Shown piece by piece: positions 11,001 through 19,255 of a stretch of 64,000 nt of DNA (positions within the stretch are counted from its first letter, which is position 1; each line of letters starts with the position of its first letter). Both the position numbers and the translations under genes were made by a program. The notes below the pieces were generated by a model. That model was not told the origin of the DNA, did no database searches, and worked only from the letters and a program-made list of their open reading frames with translations. Where the stretch lies: the NCBI RefSeq assembly GCF_051014445.1, contig NC_135141.1, positions 16,368,001 through 16,432,000 on the forward strand, read 5' to 3'. The DNA is from Colletes latitarsis. Lineage: Eukaryota > Arthropoda > Insecta > Hymenoptera > Colletidae.

Positions 11001-14000
11001 AACAAGAATAAAAATCTTATTCTAATTAGTGACATTAAAATCCATAAAATAGTATGCAAAGAAAAATTATACATGGGTCAACAAAATTCATAAAATAATA
11101 TGCAAACAAAAATGGTATATGATTCACCACAATCTTGACAATTCAAAAAATAAGACAACAGAAGAAATAGAGGAGGAAAATATAATAATGAGATAAAACC
11201 GGACAGTCAAAGAACATTGAATTATGACCAAACAAATGAAATAAACTGGTCAATTTTGTGATAATAATATAAATAAGTAAAGTGGGCTTACTACTTGTCG
11301 AGCATTAGTTACCATTACCAAGGAAGCACCAAAGGTCCAGCTGTAACATAAGAAACGATTCGTAATTTAGCAAAAGCGATGAACAGTTCCATAACGTTCA
11401 ATTGGGATCAAACGACAAAATAGAAGTGGGGAGAGCAATTTTAAATAATTCTTACCAGTGGTCATCACGGTCCGGCACTGGTCAGTAGTGGTCAGTAGTG
11501 GTCAGTATTCGGATCTGCACTGGTCAGCACTGGTCAGTAAGTGGTCAGTTCTGGTCAGTAGTGGTCAGCTCTGGTCAGTCCTGGTCACTCCTGGTCACTC
11601 CTGGTCCCTCCAGTGGTCAGCGATGCACGAATGGCCTGACTTCGGCCCGCGAGACCCGATTCCCCTGGATGCTCCAGGGGTACTGAAGAATTTGTCCAGC
11701 GGTAGTCTTCGAGTGGGGAAGTCGAAGAGTGGGGAGACAATGTCAACGTGAAGAGTTAAGAACCGCTTGGTCTAGAGAACAATACTATTTCAATTGATCC
11801 CACCTCTTGACCATTTCTGGATCTTCACTGGACCGCTGACCTTGATGTCCACCTCACTGTTGACCACCAGTGACCATAAGTTAGTGACCCATTAAAACCA
11901 TTACGAAGATTAAAGCCTTCTTACGAGGATCCCCTTACAATTTGATGCATGGTCTTTTTAACATTTTGTTCCACTTTGGAGGAGAGTATCTTATGTTATA
12001 AGACACTCGTGGTACAGCGATAGCGTTCATCCCACGATAGGTCTATTCTTTATCTCGTTTATGTGTAATAGGTATACATGGGTTGTAAAATAAAAATGCC
12101 TGGGCAGTAGAGACTCAAAATCGTATGCAGGTTGACACAAATCGGATTTCAGCTGTTTCGAAAGCAAGAAATCAAGACTCACATTCGTCTTCTTTCTTGA
12201 ATTTCCAAAGCTGTCCAAAGCACCTAAGCTCACGTACACATGGCTGTGAATTGGTGTGCGTAAATGGAGGGGTAAGCTTACTCTGGGCACCGGACTGCCG
12301 TCTGATAACACTGTAATGAATCACTTTTTAGATTTATCAAGACACATATGTATAACCTCCGTATCTGTAGTATTCGAACAATTCGAACAATGCAGTTCGA
12401 ACAATTGCCATACCAAGCGAAAAATTCGGGGGTAATTTTAGCGTCCTCGTCAGTTGAAAAACTATTCACTGAATTAGTGTTGATGGGCAGCACTTGTAAC
12501 GTGTGCGTAAATACATGTGAGTTGACTATGCAAGCATCGAAATTCATTTCTAAATCTGTTGGTAATGTTGCGAGTGACACGAAAATGGTAATGGGGCTCT
12601 AGAGTCCCAGAAAAATGGACCGAAAAAATACATTGGGTGAAAGGTCTACTCGTATACCTCGTCTATGCTTTCACCTTATGGACTTTCGCGGCCCAATCTG
12701 ACTGCCATACCGACTTGAAAATTCGGAGGTGATTTTAGTGGCCTCTTGTCATAGATGGCGGTCAGTTGACAAACTATTCACTGAATTAGTATTGATGGGC
12801 TGACAGCTGTAGTGTGTGCATAAATACATGTGAGTTGACTATGGGAAGGATTGCAAAAGACAGTGCAGTATTATCAGACGACAGGCCCGTGTCCAAAGGA
12901 ACCTGCCCCTCCACTTACACACACTAATGCACAACCACCTTGTATATGAGTTCTGGCGTTTCGTATAGCTTCGGGGATTCGAGAATGGCGGCGAATATGA
13001 GTCTATCTATACAAAGATTTGAAGTTTGAATCAACCAATAAACAGGATCCCCTGTATATTTCTCTGTTTTTATACATTTGTGAGACCCACCAACGCGGAG
13101 ATTTCCTTTTTTCCTTCTTTATCAAATAACGTATACAACTGTATGAGGTCGTTGCTAACTGAATATTTCTCACGATTGGTTATTTGATAGGGATACGCAT
13201 GCATCGATAAGCAACTAGTGGATACACACCTTTGAAGTTTGTAAGTGTTAGGGGATAATCTCCTGTGAATGACATAGGTGGTGATTTGGTTTTGGAGGTT
13301 GGTAGCAAGGAATGAGAGAGGAATACCGGGGGGTGTCGAGGAGACAAAAGAGTCACGAGAGGAACAAACGAGTTACATAGGTGTTAAGTTTTTAGTTAAG
13401 GTGGTTTTTTTTTGTATATTATTATAAATAAATCTGTTATTTAAAAGAAGATAATACAACAATAAGTTATACGTATGCATTATAATTACTTGATGTCAGG
13501 ATATCTGGAGTTACCGACCATTACGCCATAGACGACCATCACGCTCTGTACCTGGCCCGCCAAATTGTCAACGATTTGAACAGACAAAAAGTGATGCACG
13601 TGAACGTGGACAAGAACGTGGAACTACCTGTACATCCTGTTGACGAAATTTACGGTATCGTTGGCACGAACTTGAAGAGACGGTACGACGCCAGGGAGGT
13701 GATCGCCAGGATCGTGGATGGATCTAGATTCCGCGAGTTCAAGGAGCAATATGGCGAAACATTGGTTACAGGATTCGCGAGGCTCTACGGCTATCCGGTG
13801 GGAATTCTAGCGAACAATGGCGTGTTATTCTCGGAGGGCGCGTTAAAGGGCTCTCAATTTGTGCAGATCTGCGCGCAGAGGAAGATACCTCTGATCTTTT
13901 TGCAGAACGTTACGGGTGCGTTCAGTTTAACAACTTACTATGGGACTATAGTTGCCTACTGGGAATTTTGTTAAAAGGAGAGGTCATCGAATATGATATT

Positions 14001-17000
14001 CTATAGAAAGATAACATCGTATTATTAACACTAAACCTACCACAACCGGTCAAATTATCGTTTTCAATGATATTTTAGTGCCATCTAACTTTACGACTTT
14101 TCTTATAGTATACGTACAATGAATTCTTCAATATCCACTTCTATTCTTATTGTTTGTTTTCTGAGAAAAATATGTAGCCTGTTTTGCCTACCATGACTGG
14201 TCATTTGACCGGTTGTATGACATCTATTTTTTTGTGGTATCAAATTCTGGTTAGCTTCTGATGTAAATATTAAATATATAGCAAAGATGAAAGGAGATAA
14301 TCTTCAGTATCTACTGTTTTAGAATAGTTTAACAACGCGTATAGTCAAACTTTACATGCGTGCAATTCCGAAACTACTAGTGTTTTCTCCATAATTGAGC
14401 TACTGTTAGAAGCGGTAAGACTACCCCTTTAAAGTGGTTTTTGATTTATGTCGATCCGACTTTTCGTTTTGGAGATATCGTAATTTAAATAAAGGGATAA
14501 TTTTGCAAATTCCACTATCTCTGTCTCCGTCTAACGCGTCGAGCTTCTTTCTCTCTCTCTTTCTCGCACGAGTGACGTAATGTTTACTATTTACTATTTA
14601 CTACGAGCGATCATTGACCTCGCGCCGATGTCAACAATGAAAAGTAAACAAACGTTTTGAACCCTTGTATCTCCGGAACTAGTTACACGATCGACATGAA
14701 ACGAAAATCGTTATATCTTCAAAACTAATTAAGCTATCGACTTGAAACAAGTTTCATTTTAAAGGGCTCTTCATTCTCTATCCGAAGAATATATCAACTA
14801 CTATTATTTATGCTGTCTTCTATGTTTATTTTGAAATTGGGTTATAAATTGTTTATTTAATTGAAAATGAATTTAAATTTGTATACAGGATGTTTGCGTA
14901 ATTACTAGTCAGCATTTTTTCGAAAATAACAGTTTTCTCTGAAACTAACTACGGTATCGACTTGAAACAAAATTCGTTTTTAAAGGCGTTTTATCTTCTA
15001 TTCGATGAAAATTGAAAAATTTCCACGTAGTTTGTAAATTTTCCATATGAAGTTGAAGTGCTAAGTATGCACATTTAGATTAAAATTATTGAATATTTTT
15101 GTACAGATTTTTAAAATGCATGCTCTAAGAAAAACTATGCTACTTAAAAGAGAAAGATATCTTATGAATAAACTTCAAAACACAATATTCTAATTATAAT
15201 TCAAACATTAGGAGTACAATGCCTGGTAAAAGAGAAAATGAAAGGCTAGTCATTTGACTGATTATGGTAAGAATGGGTAGATGCGAAGTAGTAGGTTTAG
15301 TGTTAAATCTACTAGAAAATTCTAGCTGTTCGTTAAGTAAACAAAAATATTACATTTTTACACTATGTGTTAATACTTAATTTAGAACGTAATTTCCATT
15401 AACGTCAACAACTGCTTCCTATCTTAAACGTGACAAAAGAAATACTTTTTATAAAACATTTTTTTATGTGCCTGAATATTAAAGGACCAACGTTTTCTTA
15501 TCTAAAGAATCTTTTCTAAATAGTCTGTTGTTTCTGTTTGTTGTAAAACTGCAGGTTTTATGGTGGGCAGCGACGCAGAGGCCGGCGGGATCGCAAAAAA
15601 TGGAGCGAAAATGGTGACTGCTGTAGCTTGTGCCCAAGTACCTAAAATTACAGTGATAACTGGGGGCTCGTACGGAGCAGGGAACTTCGGTACGATTCGT
15701 AAACGAATGTTTAAATTAACACGTCCACTGTTGAAAAATTTTAAAAAAGAAATAAGGAATAGACCAAAGAGTGAAAAGGAAAATAAATATCGTTCTAAAC
15801 GCTATACAGGGTGGGCCGGAATTCGTGGTACAACCGAGCAGGGAGTGATTCTGCGTACAAAAATAAGAAAGAAATTTGGTATAACATTTTTTTTTATCCA
15901 GGACTCCGTTTTCGAGAAAATCGATTTTAAAGTTTGTTCGCTTTTGTGAACAATTTTGTCGTCATCTATTCTTCCACCGTGGTTGTTCCGTCCGAGATAG
16001 CGTTTACAGACATTGACATCAGAATTGTTGTTTTCCACTAGTTGTTTCTAAATCATAAATTTGTATATACAGGGTGTATTGTAACGTATGGGACTTATTG
16101 TATACAGGCATGTGTGGTCGATCTTCTTCCCCGAGGTTTCTTTATATCTGGCCGAATTCCAGACTGTCTATAATGGGAGGTGATCAGGCTGCAGGAGTGA
16201 TGGTTCAGATCACCAAGGATCAACGTCTGCGAGATGGGAGGGAGGTACGATCTACTATTGGGAGAAGAGATGTTGGCACACTACGCTCAAGCTAAATGAT
16301 GCAAGGGGCAAAGAGAATCACTTACACTCTTCACCTAATCCCCTCTACTGTTTTAGGTTCTTGTCTTGTTCAGAGGTTTGGTTCGTGATCGAATTAATCA
16401 ATAATATTGCTTCTTGCCTCGTTTAGTTTGTAAAACAAAATGTGCCATCATCTCGTTTCCAAATAGTACACCATTCAACGAGAATTGGCAGGAAATGTAA
16501 CCAAACGCCTAAGCGATGAAGCAAATCGAACGTATACAGGGTGGATGGAAAACCGTAGTACAACCGACTGGGAAGTAATTCTACGTAAAAAAATAAGGAA
16601 CAAATTTGGTATTCAATGTTTTCATTCGAGGCTTTGTTTTCGAGAATATCGAATTTAAAGTTTATTACTTTCATTTTACTTTATTATTGCACAGGTACTA
16701 TTGAAAATGTCCTCGATGCTGCATACACAACTGTACATGACCAATTGAAGATGACTGAACGGATTGTAACATATTCATATCATTTTTTAGTTTTACCTTC
16801 GCAAGTTCCCAAAGCTAGTAACATGTCAACATACTCTCGATTAGAATACCTTGCCATATCTTGATAATTTGCAACAAATGAAACGAAATAGATTGTTACA
16901 CAGTCTGATAAATTGTGATTTCTGTCAGACATTGGACTATTTGGGTACAGTAATCCCTCTGTAATGTTCGTTGGCTTGGTTCCGTGACGCGAAAGTTATC

Positions 17001-18200
17001 TAGTAAGATATTAAGTGTAATGTAGATATTTGTATTAAGGCTTGATCGCACTACAGGCTAAAATAAGAAACATGGAAAGTGAGTGAAATAGAAAAAAATG
17101 TTCAAGGTTTTTTTATATTACGGGTTTTAAAATCATTCAGAAGTCAAAGTATGTAATCTTCTTTACAAATTGCGTGATTTTCGTCTTGTGGTTTAAGTTT
17201 AAAATAGGAAATCTGATTTGTTAATAACGTCACACCTTTTAACACATTTATTTTTAATTACTTTGCATCTTCTTAGTGCGTTACACATACGTATGCATTT
17301 CTTCTTTCCCATTTTGAATAGTCATGTATGAGAACATTTAATGGCCAGGCCTGTGAGATTCTATTCTATTCTAGTCTCTATATTATTTTGTGAATTTTTT
17401 TGTTTTAATAGATTATTATTATCAAAAATATAATGTACTTTTTATGTGCAATAATCATTTTTTCATATTTGCATTATAGTACTACGAACAAAAGTTGTAT
17501 ATTACATTTTTTTCCTTATTTTTTTTTTACGTAGATTTACTGCCTAAACAGTTGTACTACGATTTTTCACCCACCTTGTATATTCACACGGGACGAATAA
17601 AGAAATCCTCTTCTCGTTGAACGGAGTATAGAAACATCAGTTCCTTATTACAGGACATGAGGACTGTATCGACTAATTTTTACTTGTTTACAGGCCTAAC
17701 AAAGGCTGACTAAAATGTTTGACCTAATGTGATTCGCAACTCCTCGTAGAATTGCTCTTAAAAATTTTGATCTATACTAATACAATTAATTTCGTATTGT
17801 CACCTGGTTGTCAGGGTAAAAAAAACGTTATTTGAATCTTCTCGATGAGAAGTTTTTATACTTGTACTCCATAAGTTTGTATTTCAAGTCTAAAATGTAA
17901 TTTAACACTGTTCCTTGGATGATTTTAACAGTGGACTGCGCAGGAGGAAGAGAATCTTAGGAGACCTATTTTAGAGAAGTTCGAAAGGGAGAGCAGTCCG
18001 TACTACGCCACTGCCAGGTAAGTTTAATCTCAATGCAGGAAGTTTTATCGGGTCGTTGTTTTATAAAATTGATTTCTTTCAGACTCTGGGACGATGGTAT
18101 AATCGATCCCGTTGACACCAGACTGGTGCTTGGACTCAGTTTGTCGGCGGCACTTAACGCGCCCATTTCGGAGAGTAAATTCGGAATTTTCCGAATGTAA
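4817..18200 (+). CDS. MCCC2: Methylcrotonoyl-CoA carboxylase beta subunit (MCC-beta), 8 exons, 5' end missing
   Basis: Carboxyltransferase subunit of the biotin enzyme that carboxylates 3-methylcrotonyl-CoA in mitochondrial leucine breakdown; it works in a complex with the biotin-carrying alpha subunit. Exons: 4817-5070, 5140-5411, 7436-7583, 13500-13915, 15555-15689, 16108-16244, 17932-18017, 18083-18200. All introns are GT-AG and every junction keeps frame, giving 1566 coding bases (521 residues plus TAA). Seen motifs: HTKRGKLLPRERI, GGTYYPITVKKQLRAQEI, GSCTAGGAYIPSMADENII, GGSYGAGNFGMCGR, SPRFLYIWPNSRLSIMGG and a C-terminus ending FGIFRM. Family members are about 560 residues, so only the N-terminus with the transit peptide is missing. 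Introns 2, 3, 4, 5 and 6 are swollen by mobile elements. Identification is from recalled family sequence; no alignment was run. Confidence 0.97.
5140..5411 (+). CDS. MCCC2: MCC-beta, exon 2 in window
   Basis: It follows a 69-bp intron. It starts in phase 2, completing the Gly of KGTECMIIAND, and ends after GSCTA in phase 1. It carries the acyl-CoA-binding N-domain core, TVKGGTYYPITVKK and IYLVDSGGANLS. The last of these reads SGGAYLP in the human protein. The donor is GTCTGA, a weak site. Confidence 0.94.
5457..6110 (+). repeat. CAGGG-TIR repeat, copy 3, in MCC-beta intron
   Basis: Both termini are present, TACAGGGTGTTCGGCC at 5459 and GGCCGAACACCCTGTA to 6108. The centre (5585-5860) is a different, GC-richer insert sharing GTTATTAACGTTTAAAGTTC and GCCTGTAGAA with copy 4. 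It starts 48 bp after the exon donor. Confidence 0.88.
6111..6966. other. MCC-beta intron, nothing recognised
   Basis: AT-rich intron sequence without open frames or repeat ends that I could pair. Confidence 0.5.
6969..7320 (+). mobile_element. Mariner-type MITE, 352 bp
   Basis: TIRs are imperfect: GGTCGTCCCATAACTTCGTA on the left, and TACGAACTTATGGGAGGAG on the right, flanked by TA on both sides. The inside has no transposase. A related terminus recurs at 59551-59580. Confidence 0.65.
7436..7583 (+). CDS. MCCC2: MCC-beta, exon 3 in window
   Basis: Acceptor TATTTAG at 7435, donor GTAATT at 7584. It encodes GGAYIPSMADENIIVGKQGT through STGEDISAENLGGAAVHC, continuous with the oxyanion-hole Gly motif split at the previous intron. 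The family usually has GGAD before the HCR motif; here it is GGAA. Confidence 0.95.
7584..8179. other. MCC-beta intron, nothing recognised
   Basis: AT-rich intron sequence between the donor and the first MITE; no coding or repeat signal seen. Confidence 0.5.
8180..8487 (+). mobile_element. MITE with GACGAGGTATAC termini
   Basis: The left arm GACGAGGTATACGCGTAGAT and the right arm ATCTACTCGTATACCTCGTC are inverted copies; length 308 bp. Related partial copies lie at 12416-12860. No coding capacity. Confidence 0.65.
8488..8676. other. Unassigned intron sequence
   Basis: AT-rich spacer with ATTAATT-type short inverted repeats at 8610-8665; no feature assigned. Confidence 0.35.
8677..9085 (+). 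repeat. Hairpin cluster with a duplicated GGTCTC...GAGACC motif
   Basis: A 40-bp motif, CCAGGTCTCACCACG then GGAGGTTGCTGCGA, occurs at 8680 and 9000 with two base changes; its ends pair (GGTCTC/GAGACC). Between them, 8950-8994 forms a 15-bp stem (CGGTGTCATCCACGA). After the second copy, 9040-9080 forms a 17-bp stem (AAAGGAGATAGATGGAA). Possibly a small structured mobile element. Confidence 0.5.
9108..9583 (+). mobile_element. Inverted-repeat element, array copy A
   Basis: Begins GCCAAGTAATTATTTTGTTT and ends with the inverted TAATTACTTGGCA. Inside are a GACGCGACGCGA tract, a GGGATGTCTGACAGAGAGAG block and a CGGCCGATCAC hairpin. Open frames here (9122-9499, both strands) are shadows of a GC-rich repeat. 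Confidence 0.6.
9619..9896 (+). mobile_element. Inverted-repeat element, array copy B (shorter)
   Basis: Same termini (CCAAGTAATTATTTTGTTTA, then TAATTACTTGGCA) and the same GACGCGACGCGA tract and CGGCCGATCACATGTTTC hairpin, but it lacks the central block of copies A and C. Confidence 0.6.
10002..10474 (+). mobile_element. Inverted-repeat element, array copy C
   Basis: Starts GTACCAAGCAATTATGTGG and ends TAATTGCTTGGTAC. It has a four-unit GACGC tract at 10055-10075, the GTCTGACAAAGAGAGAG block, and the CGGCCGATCACATGTTTC hairpin. Confidence 0.6.
10475..11456. other. MCC-beta intron, nothing recognised
   Basis: A-rich sequence (10600-11300). Short stretches after 10500 (GACGTTAATTTTAAGATTCG) echo the spacers of the preceding array. 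No exon signal. Confidence 0.4.
11457..11625 (+). repeat. TGGTCAG minisatellite
   Basis: About a dozen units of 10-12 bp built on (A/C)(C/G)TGGTCAGT(A/C), drifting to TGGTCACTCC at the right. An open frame across it (SGQ/VVSSGQ repeats) is a by-product. Confidence 0.8.
11626..12415. other. MCC-beta intron, mostly unassigned
   Basis: A GC-rich patch at 11625-11720, then scattered TGACC/GTCCA half-motifs (11810-11890) related to the minisatellite. No coding exon seen. Confidence 0.35.
12416..12860 (+). repeat. Two partial copies of the GACGAGGTATAC MITE, fused
   Basis: 12416-12664 matches the body and right end of the 8180 MITE (AACTATTCACTGAATTAGTG, then TACTCGTATACCTCGTC). 12666-12860 restarts with the left body (TTTCACCTTATGGACTTTCG) and lacks a terminus. 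Confidence 0.6.
12861..13499. other. MCC-beta intron up to exon 4
   Basis: No feature recognised besides the acceptor at 13498-13499. Confidence 0.45.
13500..13915 (+). CDS. MCCC2: MCC-beta, exon 4 in window (largest)
   Basis: It follows a 5.9-kb repeat-filled intron. Acceptor GATGTCAG at 13499, donor GTGCGT at 13916. It encodes ISGVTDHYAIDDHHALYLAR, then the inter-domain linker and the start of the C-domain (YGIVGTNLKRRYDAREVIAR, then FLQNVTG). The reading frame is open throughout and there is no sign of decay. Confidence 0.96.
14029..15302 (+). mobile_element. piggyBac-like non-autonomous element with TTAA target sites
   Basis: TTAA at 14025-14028, then CACTAAACCTACC; at the other end GTAGGTTTAGTG at 15291-15302, then TTAA at 15303-15306. 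Subterminal inverted motifs (CTACCATGACTGGTCATTTG near 14190, AGTCATTTGACTGATTATGG near 15248) add support. No transposase frame. It lies wholly in the MCC-beta intron. Confidence 0.75.
14340..14860 (+). repeat. Unit shared with the 57.5-58.6 kb tandem repeat
   Basis: Contains TGCAATTCCGAAACTA, CGATCCGACTTTTCGTTT, GGAGATATCGTAATTTA and TTTTAAAGGGCTCTTCAT in the same order as at 57.5-58.6 kb, here as a single copy inside the piggyBac-like element. Confidence 0.7.
15555..15689 (+). CDS. MCCC2: MCC-beta, exon 5 in window
   Basis: Acceptor AACTGCAG at 15554, donor GTACGA at 15690. It encodes GFMVGSDAEAGGIAKNGAKM through KITVITGGSYGAGNF, the C-domain CoA/biotin-site segment. A transposon terminus begins only about 115 bp beyond the donor. 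Confidence 0.95.
15807..16000 (+). mobile_element. TIR-element fragment, left end only
   Basis: CAGGGTGGGCCGGAATTCGT starts after TA and shares GGTACAACCGA and TTTTCGAGAAAATCGATTTT with the element at 16537. No right end was found. Confidence 0.55.
16074..16107 (+). mobile_element. Transposon-like terminus next to a splice acceptor
   Basis: TATACAGGGTGTATTGTAAC begins at 16072, and TATACAG at 16101-16107 is the acceptor of MCC-beta exon 6. It may be a very short remnant. Confidence 0.3.
16108..16244 (+). CDS. MCCC2: MCC-beta, exon 6 in window
   Basis: Acceptor TTGTATACAG at 16107, donor GTACGA at 16245. It encodes GMCGRSSSPRFLYIWPNSRL through VMVQITKDQRLRDGRE. The acceptor lies about 30 bp downstream of a transposon-like terminus (TACAGGGTGTATTG at 16074). 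Confidence 0.95.
16537..17578 (+). mobile_element. TIR transposon, non-autonomous, about 1.04 kb
   Basis: TA, then CAGGGTGGATGGAAAACCGT; the right end, reverse-complemented, reads CAAGGTGGGTGAAAAATCGT next to TA. The arms match imperfectly over about 70 bp (GTAGTACAACYG, TCTACGTAAAAAAA). No transposase frame inside. It fills most of the intron before MCC-beta exon 7. Confidence 0.65.
17932..18017 (+). CDS. MCCC2: MCC-beta, exon 7 in window
   Basis: Acceptor TTTTAACAG, donor GTAAGT at 18018. It encodes WTAQEEENLRRPILEKFERE, then SSPYYATAR, which matches the helical segment before the conserved WDDGIIDP motif. Confidence 0.94.
18083..18200 (+). CDS. MCCC2: MCC-beta, terminal coding exon
   Basis: It is separated from exon 7 by a 65-bp intron with acceptor TTTCTTTCAG. 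It encodes LWDDGIIDPVDTRLVLGLSL and ends FGIFRM then TAA at 18198-18200, the family's usual C-terminus. Confidence 0.97.
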
Positions 18201-19010
18201 ATCACTGAAGATGCAATCGATGACCTGCGGGTATGAATGCATGATCGGAATCTCGTGTTTGTTACTTTCTATCTGATATTACTTTAAGCCAAAGGTATAT
18301 AGATATATTTTTATACGGAATCATCATGTATACATGAGTGTTAAACATTCCAAGTATATATATATATATATATTTTTTTTTATGTTTCTACGCGCATTTT
18401 TATTGACGGTCTCTTCTCCTTCCCGACAGACAAGGACGAGCTCGTCGCGTTCGTACTCGCGTTATCAATAGCTATTTTACATTTGCGCGTCAGTTCGTTA
18501 TAATTAAGATTAAAGCAGCAATTAATTACCCTCGTGATCGTCTATGTTTGCTTAAGTCGTAGCGCGATGTTATAGCTCGTCACGCGACTAGGTCCTCGGA
18601 ATTCTCCGCTCGCAAAGGCCAATTTTCTTCCGGGCAGTGTAGCGACTGTATTATCAAGCGATTGATCGCGAACAACTAAGAACGCGCAGAAAAGGAAGGA
18701 TCTGGATTGCTCGCGAAGGGACAGGAACGAAAATTCCGGCGGTCGCAGAGCGGAGAAATGCTTTTGAGCACGGTTACATTTACGTACGTCGACCCGAATT
18801 CAAAAGTAACCCGTGTGCGTATTTTGGAGTAGATCGACATCCGTTTCGATTCGATATCACACCGTTTCTCCCTACGCGTAAAGGAAAATAATTATACTAA
18901 CGCCTGGCGAGGCATTCGGTCCTTTTTGTTTCTCAGTGGTAACCCGAATTCCGCCGGCTCTCGAGCTGCTTTCTATTTACAATTGGCGAATCGTTCGTCC
19001 CTTCCGGATC
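18201..19010. other. Convergent intergenic/3' UTR region
   Basis: Between the MCC-beta stop and the ZP stop. It holds a (TA)n tract at 18354-18372, an ATTAAA at about 18508 (+) that could end the MCC-beta transcript, and GC-richer DNA at 18590-18780. Confidence 0.4.
18399..18404 (-). promoter_or_regulatory. Candidate poly(A) signal of the ZP gene
   Basis: AATAAA on the minus strand, about 610 bp past the ZP stop codon. It overlaps the zone just after the MCC-beta stop, so the two 3' ends may be close or overlap. Based on the hexamer only. Confidence 0.35.
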
Positions 19011-19255
19011 CTACAAGAGCTTGCAGACGCAAAGAAGGACAAGGACGATGGCGAAGGGCATCGTTCTACACGAGGATCCGTTCATCTCCGTCTCCGTGAC
19101 CTTGTACTTGAACTGTTCGTTGACTTCTTGCGCTATGAAAGCCCTCTCCTCCGTCCTGATCGTCGTCGGCGATGTCTGCTCCCTCACCTCTTCCGCGATC
19201 ACTGCCCTGGCTTTCGTCCTGTTCTTCCCCTTTCTGATGTACAGTTCTGATAGAG
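19011..19255 (-). CDS. ZP protein terminal exon: tail and hydrophobic C-terminus
   Basis: The acceptor is TCGCGCAG. It encodes LSELYIRKGKNRTKARAVI, a charged linker, then MPFAIVLVLLCVCKLL and TAG at 19013-19011. The short hydrophobic end fits a single membrane segment or an anchor signal. Confidence 0.88.
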
